Below, piece after piece: positions 35,289 through 43,886 of a stretch of 64,000 bases of DNA. This DNA comes from CADEEL01 sp050246475 (lineage in GTDB: Bacteria; Pseudomonadota; Alphaproteobacteria; Caulobacterales; Aquidulcibacteraceae), in assembly GCA_050246475.1 (NCBI GenBank), contig JBFWVZ010000001.1, positions 620,001 to 684,000 of the forward strand. The letters run 5' to 3'. Positions within the stretch are counted from its first letter, which is position 1. Each line of letters opens with the position of its first letter. Under the pieces are notes generated by a model. The model saw nothing but the letters and a program-made list of their open reading frames with translations, made no database searches and was not told the DNA's origin. The position numbers and the translations under genes are program-made.

Positions 35289-35459
35289 TCACGCTATGGC
35301 GTCCCAAAGGGTCGCGCCGGCATAGATGATGAGCGCCCAAAGGCCCAAGCCGGCGGCGAACATGCCGAGCACCGTCCAGCCGAAGCGCCATTTGCGCCGC
35401 GGCGCGGGCGCCGCCTGCGGGGCCGGATCGAGGGCAGTCAGGCTCGGCTCATGAACCAT
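35289..35459 (-). CDS. Small single-pass membrane protein
   Basis: A 56-residue product with a proline-rich cytoplasmic start (MVHEPSLTALDPAPQAAPAP), a basic stretch RRKWR, and one membrane segment (VLGMFAAGLGLWALIIYAG). It sits 51 bases from the pyruvyl transferase start on the same strand. No ribosome site is clear, and the frame extends upstream to 35597, so the true start is uncertain. It could be a small accessory of the exopolysaccharide machinery. Confidence 0.45.
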   Translation of the reverse strand: MVHEPSLTALDPAPQAAPAPRRKWRFGWTVLGMFAAGLGLWALIIYAGATLWDAIA

Positions 35460-35626
35460 GGCGCAAATATCTAGTGACGGTTGAACGATTCGAGAATTCC
35501 CGCGACTGCTTTTGGTTCCCGGCGATTCAGCAATTTTCTCAGCAGGCGCGGGAGCACCTTCGGCCCTTTCGTCTAAACAGGACGTTTCCGGCGTCACGCT
35601 GCGGCAAGGCCGCTTAGGCGCGCCCT

Positions 35627-37063
35627 TCAGCGCTCCTCGAGCGTCCGGAAGCGGAAGCCCGATTGCGTTTCACCATCCTCGATCACGGCGGGCGCACGCG
35701 CCGGCGCCTTTGCGTCGCCGTTGGAATAGGCGCCGAGCGCGTATGCAAAGAGGGCGGCGAGGGCGGGAACCTGCAGCCCGAAATCGACCATGCCGTGACC
35801 CAAGACGAGCGCGGCGGCCGCGACCGTCGCGGCGGCCCATTCGGCGCCGGGCCTGTCGCGCCAGGCGATCATCAATGCGCGCCAGAGCGGGGGCGCAACC
35901 ATGACTGAAAAGACCAGCGCGCCGATCAGGCCAACCTCTTCAAGCAATTGCACGACGATGTTGTGGGCCGAGCCGATGGGGCGGAGCGTGTCCCAGTTGG
36001 CGGGATCGGCGTAATGGGCGTTCAATTCGTGGAAGGTGTTGAGGCCGTGGCCGAGGATCGGGCGTTCGAGAAAGGCGCGCCAGTGCGTTTCGATCATCAC
36101 GCGGCGCGTCTCGCTGTCGATATCGATGTCGCTGAAGCGTGAGAGCACGAAGCCGCCGCCCAAAACGAAAAGCAGCAGAGCGAGCCCGCCAAGGATCACA
36201 AAGGCGGAGATGGAGCGGCTCTCATCGTCCTGGCCGCCGGCGGGCGCGCGCACGAGCGCCACCAGAATGAAGAAGGCGCCCGCGAAAACGAGCAGTCCCG
36301 CGCGCGAGCCGGTGAGCAACGCACACGCGACCACCAGAATGAGCGCGGCAAATGTGATGGGCGCGCCTTGCACGATGGCCAGCCACGCGGCGAGCGGGTG
36401 GCTGGCGCGCGGCGGCGGATTGCCTAGGCGCCCGCGCGCGCCGCGCACGACAAGCGCGGCCATGAACATCGCGAGGACGCCCAAGGTGGTGGCGGCCGCA
36501 TTCGGCGATCCGAGCGTGGCCATCAAACGGCCGCCGCGCAGGCCCGCCCCTTGGATCAGCAGCGCCAACGAATAGACGGCGAAGCCGATCGCAAGGGCCG
36601 CCAACAGCCGGCCTGTCATGTCGCGCTCCTGACGCGACTGCACATTGAGCGCGCCCAGCGCGAACGCGGCGCAGGGCGCGAGAAACGCGGCGACGCCCTC
36701 GACGGTACGGTAGGGCGAGATGGAGAGCGCGCCGTGGCTTTGGCCGAACTCCGCCCAGAGCGGATGCCAGAGCGCGCGCCAGAAAGCGGGCGTCTCGGGC
36801 CCGCCGATCCAGGCGCCGGCCAAGCTCCATGCGATGAAGACGAGCGCGGCGGCGAGTGGGATGACGTTTCGCCTGGCGGCCTCTGCGAGGCGCGCGGCCG
36901 GCCATAGCGCGAGTTGCGCCGCCAGCAAAAGACACAACGCCAGCGAGAGCGCCGCCGCCAGCGGCGCATCGCCCGCGCCGCGCGCGGCGAGCGCGGCGAA
37001 GAAGACCAGGAAGGCCGCGCCGCTCGCGGCTTGCACCCAGACCGGCCTCAGACCTGCGCTCAT
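35627..37063 (-). CDS. O-antigen ligase/polymerase family protein (first copy)
   Basis: A 478-residue inner-membrane protein with about 11-12 hydrophobic segments and the Wzy_C-type core: ALLTGSRAGLLVFAGAFFIL, then a periplasmic loop with RRVMIETHWRAFLERPILGH and GSAHNIVVQLLEEVGLIGAL. These loop arginines and histidine are typical of O-antigen ligases/polymerases. It joins or polymerises lipid-linked repeat units on the periplasmic side. ATG 37063 is chosen; the open frame upstream to 37189 is unlikely to be translated. Confidence 0.85.
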   Translation of the reverse strand: MSAGLRPVWVQAASGAAFLVFFAALAARGAGDAPLAAALSLALCLLLAAQLALWPAARLAEAARRNVIPLAAALVFIAWSLAGAWIGGPETPAFWRALWHPLWAEFGQSHGALSISPYRTVEGVAAFLAPCAAFALGALNVQSRQERDMTGRLLAALAIGFAVYSLALLIQGAGLRGGRLMATLGSPNAAATTLGVLAMFMAALVVRGARGRLGNPPPRASHPLAAWLAIVQGAPITFAALILVVACALLTGSRAGLLVFAGAFFILVALVRAPAGGQDDESRSISAFVILGGLALLLFVLGGGFVLSRFSDIDIDSETRRVMIETHWRAFLERPILGHGLNTFHELNAHYADPANWDTLRPIGSAHNIVVQLLEEVGLIGALVFSVMVAPPLWRALMIAWRDRPGAEWAAATVAAAALVLGHGMVDFGLQVPALAALFAYALGAYSNGDAKAPARAPAVIEDGETQSGFRFRTLEER

Positions 37064-37164
37064 CAACCAAACCCCAGCCCGCGCGCACGCGTGAGGCTCA
37101 TCGCGTATCGGCGCGGCTTGGCCTAGCGTAGGAATGCGGCTCAAGCCACCGACGGGCGCCAAAT

Positions 37165-37920
37165 TTGAGTTTGTTTGCGAAACCGGCACAGCGGCGCAAG
37201 GCGGCGCGCTTCGCGGAGGGGCGTGTCGGCTACGCCGTGGGAGACATTCATGGGCGCGCCGATCTGCTGGCGCGCCTGCTCGAACGGCTGGAGCAGGAGC
37301 CCGTCGGCGAGACCGCGCCGGTGCTCATCTATCTGGGCGATTATGTGGATCGGGGGCCTGACAGCGCCGCGGTGCTCGACCTTCTGATGGCCGCGCGCCC
37401 GAAGGGCTTCGAGCGGCGGTTCTTGCTTGGAAACCATGAAGCCGCGATGCTCGGTTTCCTGGAAGAGCCAGAGCGGTTCCGCGACTGGCTGCGCCACGGC
37501 GGGATGACGACGCTGGTCTCTTACGGGGTCGCGCCGCCCCGACCCAATTCACCAGCGGAGGCGATCAAGGATGCGGCCGCGTCGCTCAAGGCGCGGCTGC
37601 CGGCCCAGCACTTGGAATTCCTCAGCCGGCTCGAACGCTCGATCGTCTATGGAGACTATGCTTTCGTCCATGCCGGCATCGATCCGGACAAGGCGTTCAC
37701 CGCGCAAACAGACGCGGACCTCCTGTGGATACGCGAGAAGTTTCTTAAATCGAACCGCGCCCACGAATATATGATCGTTCACGGCCACACGCCGATCGAT
37801 CGCCCGTTCCACGATCACCGCCGCATCGGGATCGACACCGGGGCGTACGCGACCGGGCGTTTGACGGCGGTGAAATTGCATGGCGAGGCCGTCGAGTTCA
37901 TTTCCGCCGGCCCGGCCTAG
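37165..37920 (+). CDS. Metallophosphoesterase (PPP-type phosphatase)
   Basis: A 251-residue calcineurin-like phosphatase. The metal motifs are all present: VGYAVGDIHGRADLLARLL, YLGDYVDRGPDSAAVLDLL, RFLLGNHEAAM and late VHGHTPI. It resembles bacterial serine/threonine phosphatases of the PrpA/ApaH-like branch. It could act on the BY-kinase or other EPS proteins, which is inference from location. No ATG lies in frame after the upstream stop, so a TTG start at 37165 (or 37171) is required. Confidence 0.86.
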   Translation: MSLFAKPAQRRKAARFAEGRVGYAVGDIHGRADLLARLLERLEQEPVGETAPVLIYLGDYVDRGPDSAAVLDLLMAARPKGFERRFLLGNHEAAMLGFLEEPERFRDWLRHGGMTTLVSYGVAPPRPNSPAEAIKDAAASLKARLPAQHLEFLSRLERSIVYGDYAFVHAGIDPDKAFTAQTDADLLWIREKFLKSNRAHEYMIVHGHTPIDRPFHDHRRIGIDTGAYATGRLTAVKLHGEAVEFISAGPA

Positions 37921-37963
37921 TGCAAAAGTTCGCCGCGCAGATTTAAAGCCGCGCGCGCCTCGC

Positions 37964-37987
37964 TATAGTCCGGCGGATGGTGGAGGG
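37964..37987 (+). promoter_or_regulatory. Candidate -10 and ribosome site for the Wza-like exporter
   Basis: TATAGT at 37964-37969 resembles a -10 box, and GGAGGGG at 37982-37988 is a strong ribosome site placed 4-5 bases before ATG 37992. Together they favour 37992 over the upstream ATG 37977, whose position would fall at the expected transcription start. No good -35 is seen. Confidence 0.45.
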
Positions 37988-37991
37988 GTGC

Positions 37992-38564
37992 ATGGTTAAG
38001 GACGGCGCGACACGGCGCGGCTTTGCGATGATGCTGACGCTGCTGGCGGCAGGATGCGGCGGCGGCTTTGCCGCCGGCGGCCCGGAGAACGACGATCTCC
38101 AGGCGACGGATTACCGATTGGGACCGGGCGATCAGCTGCGCATCACGGTGTTCGGGGAGACAGACCTCACCGGCCAATACATCGTGAGCTCCCAGGGCAG
38201 CATCGCGTTTCCGCTGCTCGGAGAGGTGCCGGCGCGCGGCAGAACCCTGCCCGAACTCTCGGGCGACATCGCCGCGCGCTTGCGCGAGGGCTACATCCGC
38301 AACCCGAACGTCTCGGCCGAAGTCACGAACTACCGGCCGTTCTTCATCCTCGGAGAGGTGCGCATGCCGGGGACCTATCCGTACTCGGCGAACCTTACCG
38401 TGCTCAACGCGGTGGCTACGGCGCAGGGCTTCACCTACCGGGCCAACACATCGCGCGTGTTCATCATGCATGCGGGCGAAACCGAGGAGCAGGAGTACCG
38501 GCTGACGACGACGACGCCGGTGCGCCCGGGAGACACCGTCCGGATTGGGGAACGGCTGTTCTGA
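37992..38564 (+). CDS. Polysaccharide export protein (Wza-like, short form)
   Basis: A 190-residue outer-membrane-system lipoprotein with the Poly_export domain and one SLBB-like domain. The N-terminus MMLTLLAAGCGGG has a lipobox (LAAGC). The export domain shows YRLGPGDQLRITVFGETDLT and GSIAFPLLGEVPARGRT; the SLBB part shows FILGEVRMPGTYPYSANLTV. Short forms like this lack the long C-terminal helix of full Wza and are common in alphaproteobacteria. It opens the export part of the locus. Confidence 0.9.
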   Translation: MVKDGATRRGFAMMLTLLAAGCGGGFAAGGPENDDLQATDYRLGPGDQLRITVFGETDLTGQYIVSSQGSIAFPLLGEVPARGRTLPELSGDIAARLREGYIRNPNVSAEVTNYRPFFILGEVRMPGTYPYSANLTVLNAVATAQGFTYRANTSRVFIMHAGETEEQEYRLTTTTPVRPGDTVRIGERLF

Positions 38565-38647
38565 CGCGCCGCGCGCGAGCCGAATTCACTGGACCTGTTG
38601 GGAAAGTGGAGTAATCGTTTGTTAACGGTCAAAAGGGGGCCGAACTT

Positions 38648-39145
38648 ATGAGAATCGCGCCGGTCATAGCGGCCGTGGGCTTGTTTCTTGTCGGGGCGCC
38701 GGCAGGAACACTCGCGCTTGCCGAATTCATGTCGGCGGTGTCCGGCTCGGCCGCGCCTTCGTTCGACGCCGCGGCTCAAGAGCCGCAGGGCGGCGAACCG
38801 GCGCCCGCGCCAGCGGTTCCGGACAATTCCGCGCCCCCGCAGGAGCACCTCGCGCATATCGTCGAGGTCGAGCTTTTCCGTGAGAACCGCTGCCCGGGCG
38901 AGCAGCAATCCGTGGTCATCCTCGAACGCGTGACGGCCGGCTGGGACTACGACGCCGTGGCCTCCGCGCTGCAGATCGTGTCGGGCTCGAACGATCTTTG
39001 TCCGCCAGTGGCGGCCGCGCTGGAGCGCGTGCGCGACGCGGCCGAGATCGCGGCGGTCGCGGCTGGAGAAGACGGCGATCCGACGACGATCGGCGGCGAA
39101 GGACCGCCCGGCGGCAACGGCGGACCGCTCTATCTGGGCTCCTAA
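38648..39145 (+). CDS. Exported protein of unknown function in EPS locus
   Basis: A 165-residue product with a signal-peptide-like start (APVIAAVGLFLVGAPAGTLA), a proline/alanine-rich linker (GGEPAPAPAVPDNSAPP), and a compact region with two cysteines (NRCPGEQQSVVILERVTAGW and SGSNDLCPPVAAAL), possibly a disulfide. It ends in a glycine-rich tail. No family is recognised. It lies between the exporter and the BY-kinase, with AAGGGGG as ribosome site. Confidence 0.65.
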   Translation: MRIAPVIAAVGLFLVGAPAGTLALAEFMSAVSGSAAPSFDAAAQEPQGGEPAPAPAVPDNSAPPQEHLAHIVEVELFRENRCPGEQQSVVILERVTAGWDYDAVASALQIVSGSNDLCPPVAAALERVRDAAEIAAVAAGEDGDPTTIGGEGPPGGNGGPLYLGS

Positions 39146-39366
39146 CCGGAGCGCGAACAGGGAAGGCGTGGGGGGACGCACGGCTACGGACAGAACACCT
39201 CCGTACACGTGCACTTTGACATTGCGCAGCGCTTGAGCCGCGGCTGCTTCGATCGGCGCGTGAGAAACACAGGCGCCGGGCGAGCGCAGTTCGTGGCCGA
39301 GATTTTGCTTTTGATGCGTGTGGGTTGGTTGAAAATGGCCGCGCACGGCCCCGAGGTCGGTTAACG

Positions 39367-41589
39367 ATGAATCTGATTGCCCTTCGCCAGCCCTCCGACG
39401 AGATCGAGCTCGCACAGCCGCAGCCCGAACCGTCCGGCGGCGAGCTGGGCATTTTCGGGTTGCGCACGATCCTGGCGTTTCTCGTGCGGCGCTGGATGGT
39501 CATCGCGGCGACGGCGCTCGTCGTGTTCGTCGTTTGCTTCGCGGCGTTTCTGTTCGAGCGGCCGAAATACACCGCGACGGCGCTGCTGATGATCACGCCC
39601 GGCAACGAGCGGGTGCTGACGCCGCAACAGAATCTCGGCGGCGTCGCGGACATGCAGCCAAGCGTGGCGCTGGTGGATTCCCAAATCGAGATTCTGCAAT
39701 CGCCCATGCTGGCGGGCCGGCTGGTCGATGCGCTCAATCTGGTGAACGACCCGGAATGGAACCGCGCGCTGCCGCGCGGCCAGACCGATGCCATGGCATA
39801 TATTCGCGGCTCGGTTCAGGACAGCGGCGAGCAGGCCGCGCAGCGCGAACGGATGCGCCAGAGCGTCATCACGCGGGTGCGCCAAGCGATCACGGTGAAC
39901 CGGCGGGCGGCATCCTTCGCCGTGGAGGTCCAGGCCGAAAGCGAAAGCCCCGAACGCGCCTCGCAGATGGCCAACCGGCTTGTCGATCTTTTCCTCGCCT
40001 ATCAGCTCGAGGCGCGGTTCCAGACGGCGTCGCAGGCCAACAATTGGCTCGCCACGCGGCTGCGGGAATTGCAGCGCGATCTGCAGGTGAAAGAGGCCGC
40101 GGCGGAGCAATTCCGCATTCAGAACAATTTGCTCTCCTCGCAAGGCGCGTTGCTCACCGAGCAGCAGACGACGGAAATCCAGGCCGCCGCGCTCGCGGCG
40201 CGCGCCGACGTGGCCGAGAAAGAAGCGCGCCACCGCCAGGTGCAGCAGATCATCGAAGCCGGCGGCTCGCTCGACAGCGTGTCGGGCGTCATCAATTCGG
40301 AAGCGATCGTGCAGCTCAGGGCGCGGGAAGCCGACATCGCGCGCCGCCAAGCCGATCTCGAACAGCGCTACCTCGAAAACCATCCCGCCGTGCAGAACGT
40401 GCGGGCGGAACGGCGCGACATCCAGCAGCAGATCCAAGCGGAAATCGCGCGCATCTCGGCGAGCACGCAGAACGACGTCGAAATCGCGCGCGCGCGGCTC
40501 GCTACGCTGCAAGCGAATTTGGGCGACGTGCGCGGCCAGCTCGCAGGCAACCAGACGCAGCTCGTGCAGTTGCGCGAACTGGAGCGCGAAGCGACGGCGA
40601 CGCGAACGGTCTATGAAGCGTTCCTGCAGCGCTTCCACGAAATCACCGACCAGGGCAATCTGCGCTCCACCACCGCTCAACTCGTTTCGCGCGCGACGAT
40701 CCCGACCAACCGCTCCTCGCCGAACCTGCGCATTGCGTTCGTGCTCGCGATCGGGCTCGGGCTGGCGCTCGGCGTGCTTGTGGGGCTGCTGGCTGAATCT
40801 CTCGACGAAGGGTTCCGCACCGGGGACGACATCGAGCGCAAGGTGGGCATGCCGTCCCTGGCTAGCGTGCCCAAGCTGCGCGCCGCGGATTTCCGCAATT
40901 TGCCGCCGAGCGCGCAACATCCCGCAGGCTATCTTGTCGAGCGGCAGATGTCGGCGTTCACCGAAGCGCTGCGCGTGCTGCGCACATCCATCCTCTATGG
41001 ACGGCTCGATCAGAAGGTTCAGGTCGTCGCCGTCACGTCGGCGCTGCCGGACGAGGGAAAAACGACGATTTCTCTCTGTTTGGCGCGGGTTTCGGCGCTG
41101 TCGGGGCAGCGCGTGCTGCTGATCGATTGCGATCTGCGCAGGCGGACGCTTAAGGACGTGCTCGGTCTCGAGCCGCCGAACGGTCTCTTGCAGGTTCTGA
41201 CCGGCGAAGTCGATTGGCGTCAGGCCATCTATGTCGATGAGGCGAGCGGCATGCATCTCTTGCCGCTCAAGGATTCCGGCTTCACGCCGCGCGACGTGTT
41301 CGGCTCGGAGGCGATGAGCAAGCTCTTGAACGAACTCAGGGCTTCCTACGATCTCATCGTGCTCGATTGCGCGCCGATCCTGGCGGTGGCGGAGACGCGT
41401 GTGATCGTGTCGATGGCGGATTCAGCGACGCTCGTGGCGCGTTGGGAAAAAACGCCCGTGCGCGCCGTACGCACGGCTCTTCAGCAAGTTCACAGCGCCG
41501 GCGCCAACATTCTGGGCGTGGTGCTCAATCTCGTGGACACGCGCGTGCCGGGCTACGCCTACAAGATGGAAGGCTATTACCACTCTTAG
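39367..41589 (+). CDS. Wzc/GumC-like chain-length regulator with tyrosine kinase domain
   Basis: A 740-residue inner-membrane co-polymerase with a BY-kinase domain that controls polymer length and export by autophosphorylation. Residues 20-125 are the Wzz domain with a first membrane segment (MVIAATALVVFVVCFAAFLF). Residues about 215-410 are a long periplasmic coiled coil. A second membrane segment (LRIAFVLAIGLGLALGVLVG) precedes the kinase: Walker A SALPDEGKTTIS (around residue 560), Walker A' LLIDCDLRRRTL, Walker B YDLIVLDCAP. The C-terminus GYAYKMEGYYHS is a short tyrosine cluster, the expected autophosphorylation site. The start at 39367 follows GAGG. Confidence 0.93.
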   Translation: MNLIALRQPSDEIELAQPQPEPSGGELGIFGLRTILAFLVRRWMVIAATALVVFVVCFAAFLFERPKYTATALLMITPGNERVLTPQQNLGGVADMQPSVALVDSQIEILQSPMLAGRLVDALNLVNDPEWNRALPRGQTDAMAYIRGSVQDSGEQAAQRERMRQSVITRVRQAITVNRRAASFAVEVQAESESPERASQMANRLVDLFLAYQLEARFQTASQANNWLATRLRELQRDLQVKEAAAEQFRIQNNLLSSQGALLTEQQTTEIQAAALAARADVAEKEARHRQVQQIIEAGGSLDSVSGVINSEAIVQLRAREADIARRQADLEQRYLENHPAVQNVRAERRDIQQQIQAEIARISASTQNDVEIARARLATLQANLGDVRGQLAGNQTQLVQLRELEREATATRTVYEAFLQRFHEITDQGNLRSTTAQLVSRATIPTNRSSPNLRIAFVLAIGLGLALGVLVGLLAESLDEGFRTGDDIERKVGMPSLASVPKLRAADFRNLPPSAQHPAGYLVERQMSAFTEALRVLRTSILYGRLDQKVQVVAVTSALPDEGKTTISLCLARVSALSGQRVLLIDCDLRRRTLKDVLGLEPPNGLLQVLTGEVDWRQAIYVDEASGMHLLPLKDSGFTPRDVFGSEAMSKLLNELRASYDLIVLDCAPILAVAETRVIVSMADSATLVARWEKTPVRAVRTALQQVHSAGANILGVVLNLVDTRVPGYAYKMEGYYHS

Positions 41590-41837
41590 GCGTGTCGGGC
41601 CGCGCGCTGATCGTCCGTGCGCGGATGCACGAACGCTCGCGCGCGTGTCAGCGTGATGACAAGAGCCAGCGCTACGTGCGCTTTGCGCAACACCTCAAAC
41701 ATTAAACTTAGCCAGCGGCGCGAGGGCGGCGGCACACGCACGCCAATGGCGCATTTCCCCTTGCAAATTCGCAATGTCAGCGCCTTTAATCCGCCTACCG
41801 ATCAAGTGCGAAGAAACGTGCGGCCGGTGGGGATTGC
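41590..41837. other. Non-coding gap before the initiating sugar transferase
   Basis: This 248-base stretch has no convincing gene, tRNA, terminator or operator. It is less GC-rich in places (CATTAAACTTAGCC near 41699-41712), where a promoter could lie, but no -35/-10 pair stands out. Confidence 0.4.
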
Positions 41838-42560
41838 ATGCGGGGCGAGCTAAAAGCCAGCGAGGCTCACGTGCATGCGCATCGGCCCTATGAGGCGGGC
41901 GCAGCGAGCGTGAACCAGGGCGCCGATATTGTAGCGTGGCCGGCAGAAGCCGTGCGCGCGCCCGCGCCGCTTGGCGGCGCGCTCAAACGCGCTTTCGACA
42001 TCGTCATGTCCAGCGCGGCGCTGATCGCGCTGATGCCGGCGCTGCTGCTCGTGGCGCTCATCATCAAGATCGACAGCCGCGGCAACGCGATCTTCCGGCA
42101 AGAGCGCGGCGGCCTACACGGGCGGAAATTCCTGATCTGGAAATTCCGCACTATGACGGTGGCCGAGGGCGGGGCGAACGCCAAGCAAGCGCAGCGCGGC
42201 GACGCGCGCATCACACGGATCGGCCGGTTTTTGCGCAAAACCAGCATCGATGAATTTCCGCAATTGGTGAACGTGCTTCTCGGCGACATGTCGCTCGTGG
42301 GGCCGCGCCCGCACCCGACCAATCTCGACGCCGAGTTCGCCGAGGTGGACAATCGCTATCCTGTGCGGATGCGCGCACGCCCCGGCATGACGGGGCTGGC
42401 GCAAGTCTCCGGGTGCCGCGGGCCGACCTTGACCAAGGAATCCATCGTCGCGCGCACCGGCTATGACGCCGAATACGTGGAGACCTGGTCCTTCGGCGGC
42501 GACATGCGCATCATCGCAAAGACGGTGGTGCTCATTTTCAACGACCCCGAGGCGTTCTGA
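41838..42560 (+). CDS. Initiating sugar-phosphate transferase (bacterial sugar transferase family)
   Basis: A 240-residue membrane enzyme that loads the first sugar-1-phosphate onto undecaprenyl phosphate to begin each repeat unit. After one hydrophobic segment (IVMSSAALIALMPALLLVAL) come the family motifs FRQERGGLHGRKFLIWKFRT, RKTSIDEFPQLVNVLLGDMS, LVGPRPHPT and YPVRMRARPGMTGLAQVSGC. It is the short form lacking extra N-terminal membrane segments. Start ATG 41838 follows GGTGGGGATT. Confidence 0.93.
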   Translation: MRGELKASEAHVHAHRPYEAGAASVNQGADIVAWPAEAVRAPAPLGGALKRAFDIVMSSAALIALMPALLLVALIIKIDSRGNAIFRQERGGLHGRKFLIWKFRTMTVAEGGANAKQAQRGDARITRIGRFLRKTSIDEFPQLVNVLLGDMSLVGPRPHPTNLDAEFAEVDNRYPVRMRARPGMTGLAQVSGCRGPTLTKESIVARTGYDAEYVETWSFGGDMRIIAKTVVLIFNDPEAF

Positions 42561-42607
42561 GCGCCTGGCTCGCGCACGCGGCTGAAACTTTGCATGATGA
42601 GGGCGCG

Positions 42608-43813
42608 ATGAATGCGCCTGCCGCCCCCCCGATCGCCGCCGCGCGGCGGCTAAAGATCGTTCACGTCATCACGCGCTTCATCCGCGGGGGCGCGGAGGAA
42701 AATACGCTGCTCACGTGCAACGGGCAGGCCGCGCTTGGGCACGACGTGACGCTGATCTACGGCGACGAGTTCCACCCCGCGATGCCGCCGCGGCTCGATG
42801 CGCGCATTGCGGCCGTCAGGGAGCCTTCTCTGGTGCGCGAGATCAGCCCGCTGAAGGATGCGCGCTGCCTCGCTTCTCTCACCAAGCGGTTCCGCGCGAT
42901 GGCGCCGGACGTCGTGCATACGCACGAGAGCAAGGCTGGCATTCTCGGGCGCGCGGCCGCGAAGGCGGCGGGCACGCCCCTCGTGGTCCACGGCGTGCAC
43001 ATCCTGGCGCACCTCAATGCGGGCCCGGCCCAGGCCGCACTTTATCGCACCGCCGATTGGATCGCGGGCAAGGGCACCGATCTCTTCATCAATGTCAGCG
43101 AAGGGATGCGCGACGCGTGCCTTGAAGCGGGCATGGGGCGCGCGGATCAGCATGTGATCGTGGAGAGCGGCATGGAGCTCTTGGATTTCTCAGCGGCGCA
43201 GCCGATGAGCGCCGCCGGGATCGCGGCGGCTGCGCGCTTTGCGCCGGAAGCGCCGCGTTTCGTGCTGATCGCGGGCGCGCTCGAGGCCCGCAAACGCGTG
43301 GCAGAGTTTCTCGATGTGTTTGCCGAGGCGGCCGCCGCGCACAGCGATCTGTGCCTGCTGATCGCGGGCGAGGGGCCGGAGCGGGGCAATGTCGAGGCGC
43401 GGATCGCCGCCTTGGGGCTTCAGGGACGGGCCGCTTGCATCGGGCACCAGAGCGATTTGGGGCGCTGGATCGCGACGACGGATTTCTGCGTGCATTGCGC
43501 TGCGCGCGAAGGGCTGCCGCGCGTGGCGGTGCAGTTCGTGGCCGGGGGAAAGCCGCTGATCATCACCGCGCTGCCGGGGATCGAGCGGATCGTCAGCGAC
43601 GGCGCCAACGGCTTCATCACAGACTTGAACGATCTCGGCGCGATGCGGGCGCCGCTCATGGCGCTGGCCGGCGATGCGGACTTGCGCGCGCGGATGAGCG
43701 CGGCGGCGCGCGCGATCAATCTCTCGGCCTGGTCGCGAGAGCGCATGGTGGCGCGAATCGAGGAGGCGTATCAGCACGCCGCCGCGAAATCGGCTCGCCT
43801 CGCCATCGCGTAA
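42608..43813 (+). CDS. Glycosyltransferase family 4 (EPS locus)
   Basis: A 401-residue GT-B enzyme with VHVITRFIRGGAEENTLLTC at the start, THESKAGILGRAAAKAAGTP and VHGVHILAHLNAGPAQAALY in the first half, and FCVHCAAREGLPRVAVQFVA in the donor half. The EX7E pair is altered to E..VQF, so catalysis may differ. ATG 42608 is preferred to an in-frame TTG at 42590. It follows the initiating transferase, so it may add the second sugar. Confidence 0.86.
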   Translation: MNAPAAPPIAAARRLKIVHVITRFIRGGAEENTLLTCNGQAALGHDVTLIYGDEFHPAMPPRLDARIAAVREPSLVREISPLKDARCLASLTKRFRAMAPDVVHTHESKAGILGRAAAKAAGTPLVVHGVHILAHLNAGPAQAALYRTADWIAGKGTDLFINVSEGMRDACLEAGMGRADQHVIVESGMELLDFSAAQPMSAAGIAAAARFAPEAPRFVLIAGALEARKRVAEFLDVFAEAAAAHSDLCLLIAGEGPERGNVEARIAALGLQGRAACIGHQSDLGRWIATTDFCVHCAAREGLPRVAVQFVAGGKPLIITALPGIERIVSDGANGFITDLNDLGAMRAPLMALAGDADLRARMSAAARAINLSAWSRERMVARIEEAYQHAAAKSARLAIA

Positions 43814-43886
43814 ACCATAACATGCACGCGGCGCGGCCCGGTCCTTGCGGGCAAGCGCCGGTGGAGCTTCCGTTTCAGGCCAGACG

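Noticed and set aside
39146..39366. Possible small gene before the BY-kinase
   Set aside because: No start with a ribosome site and no coding pattern; treated as leader or spacer.
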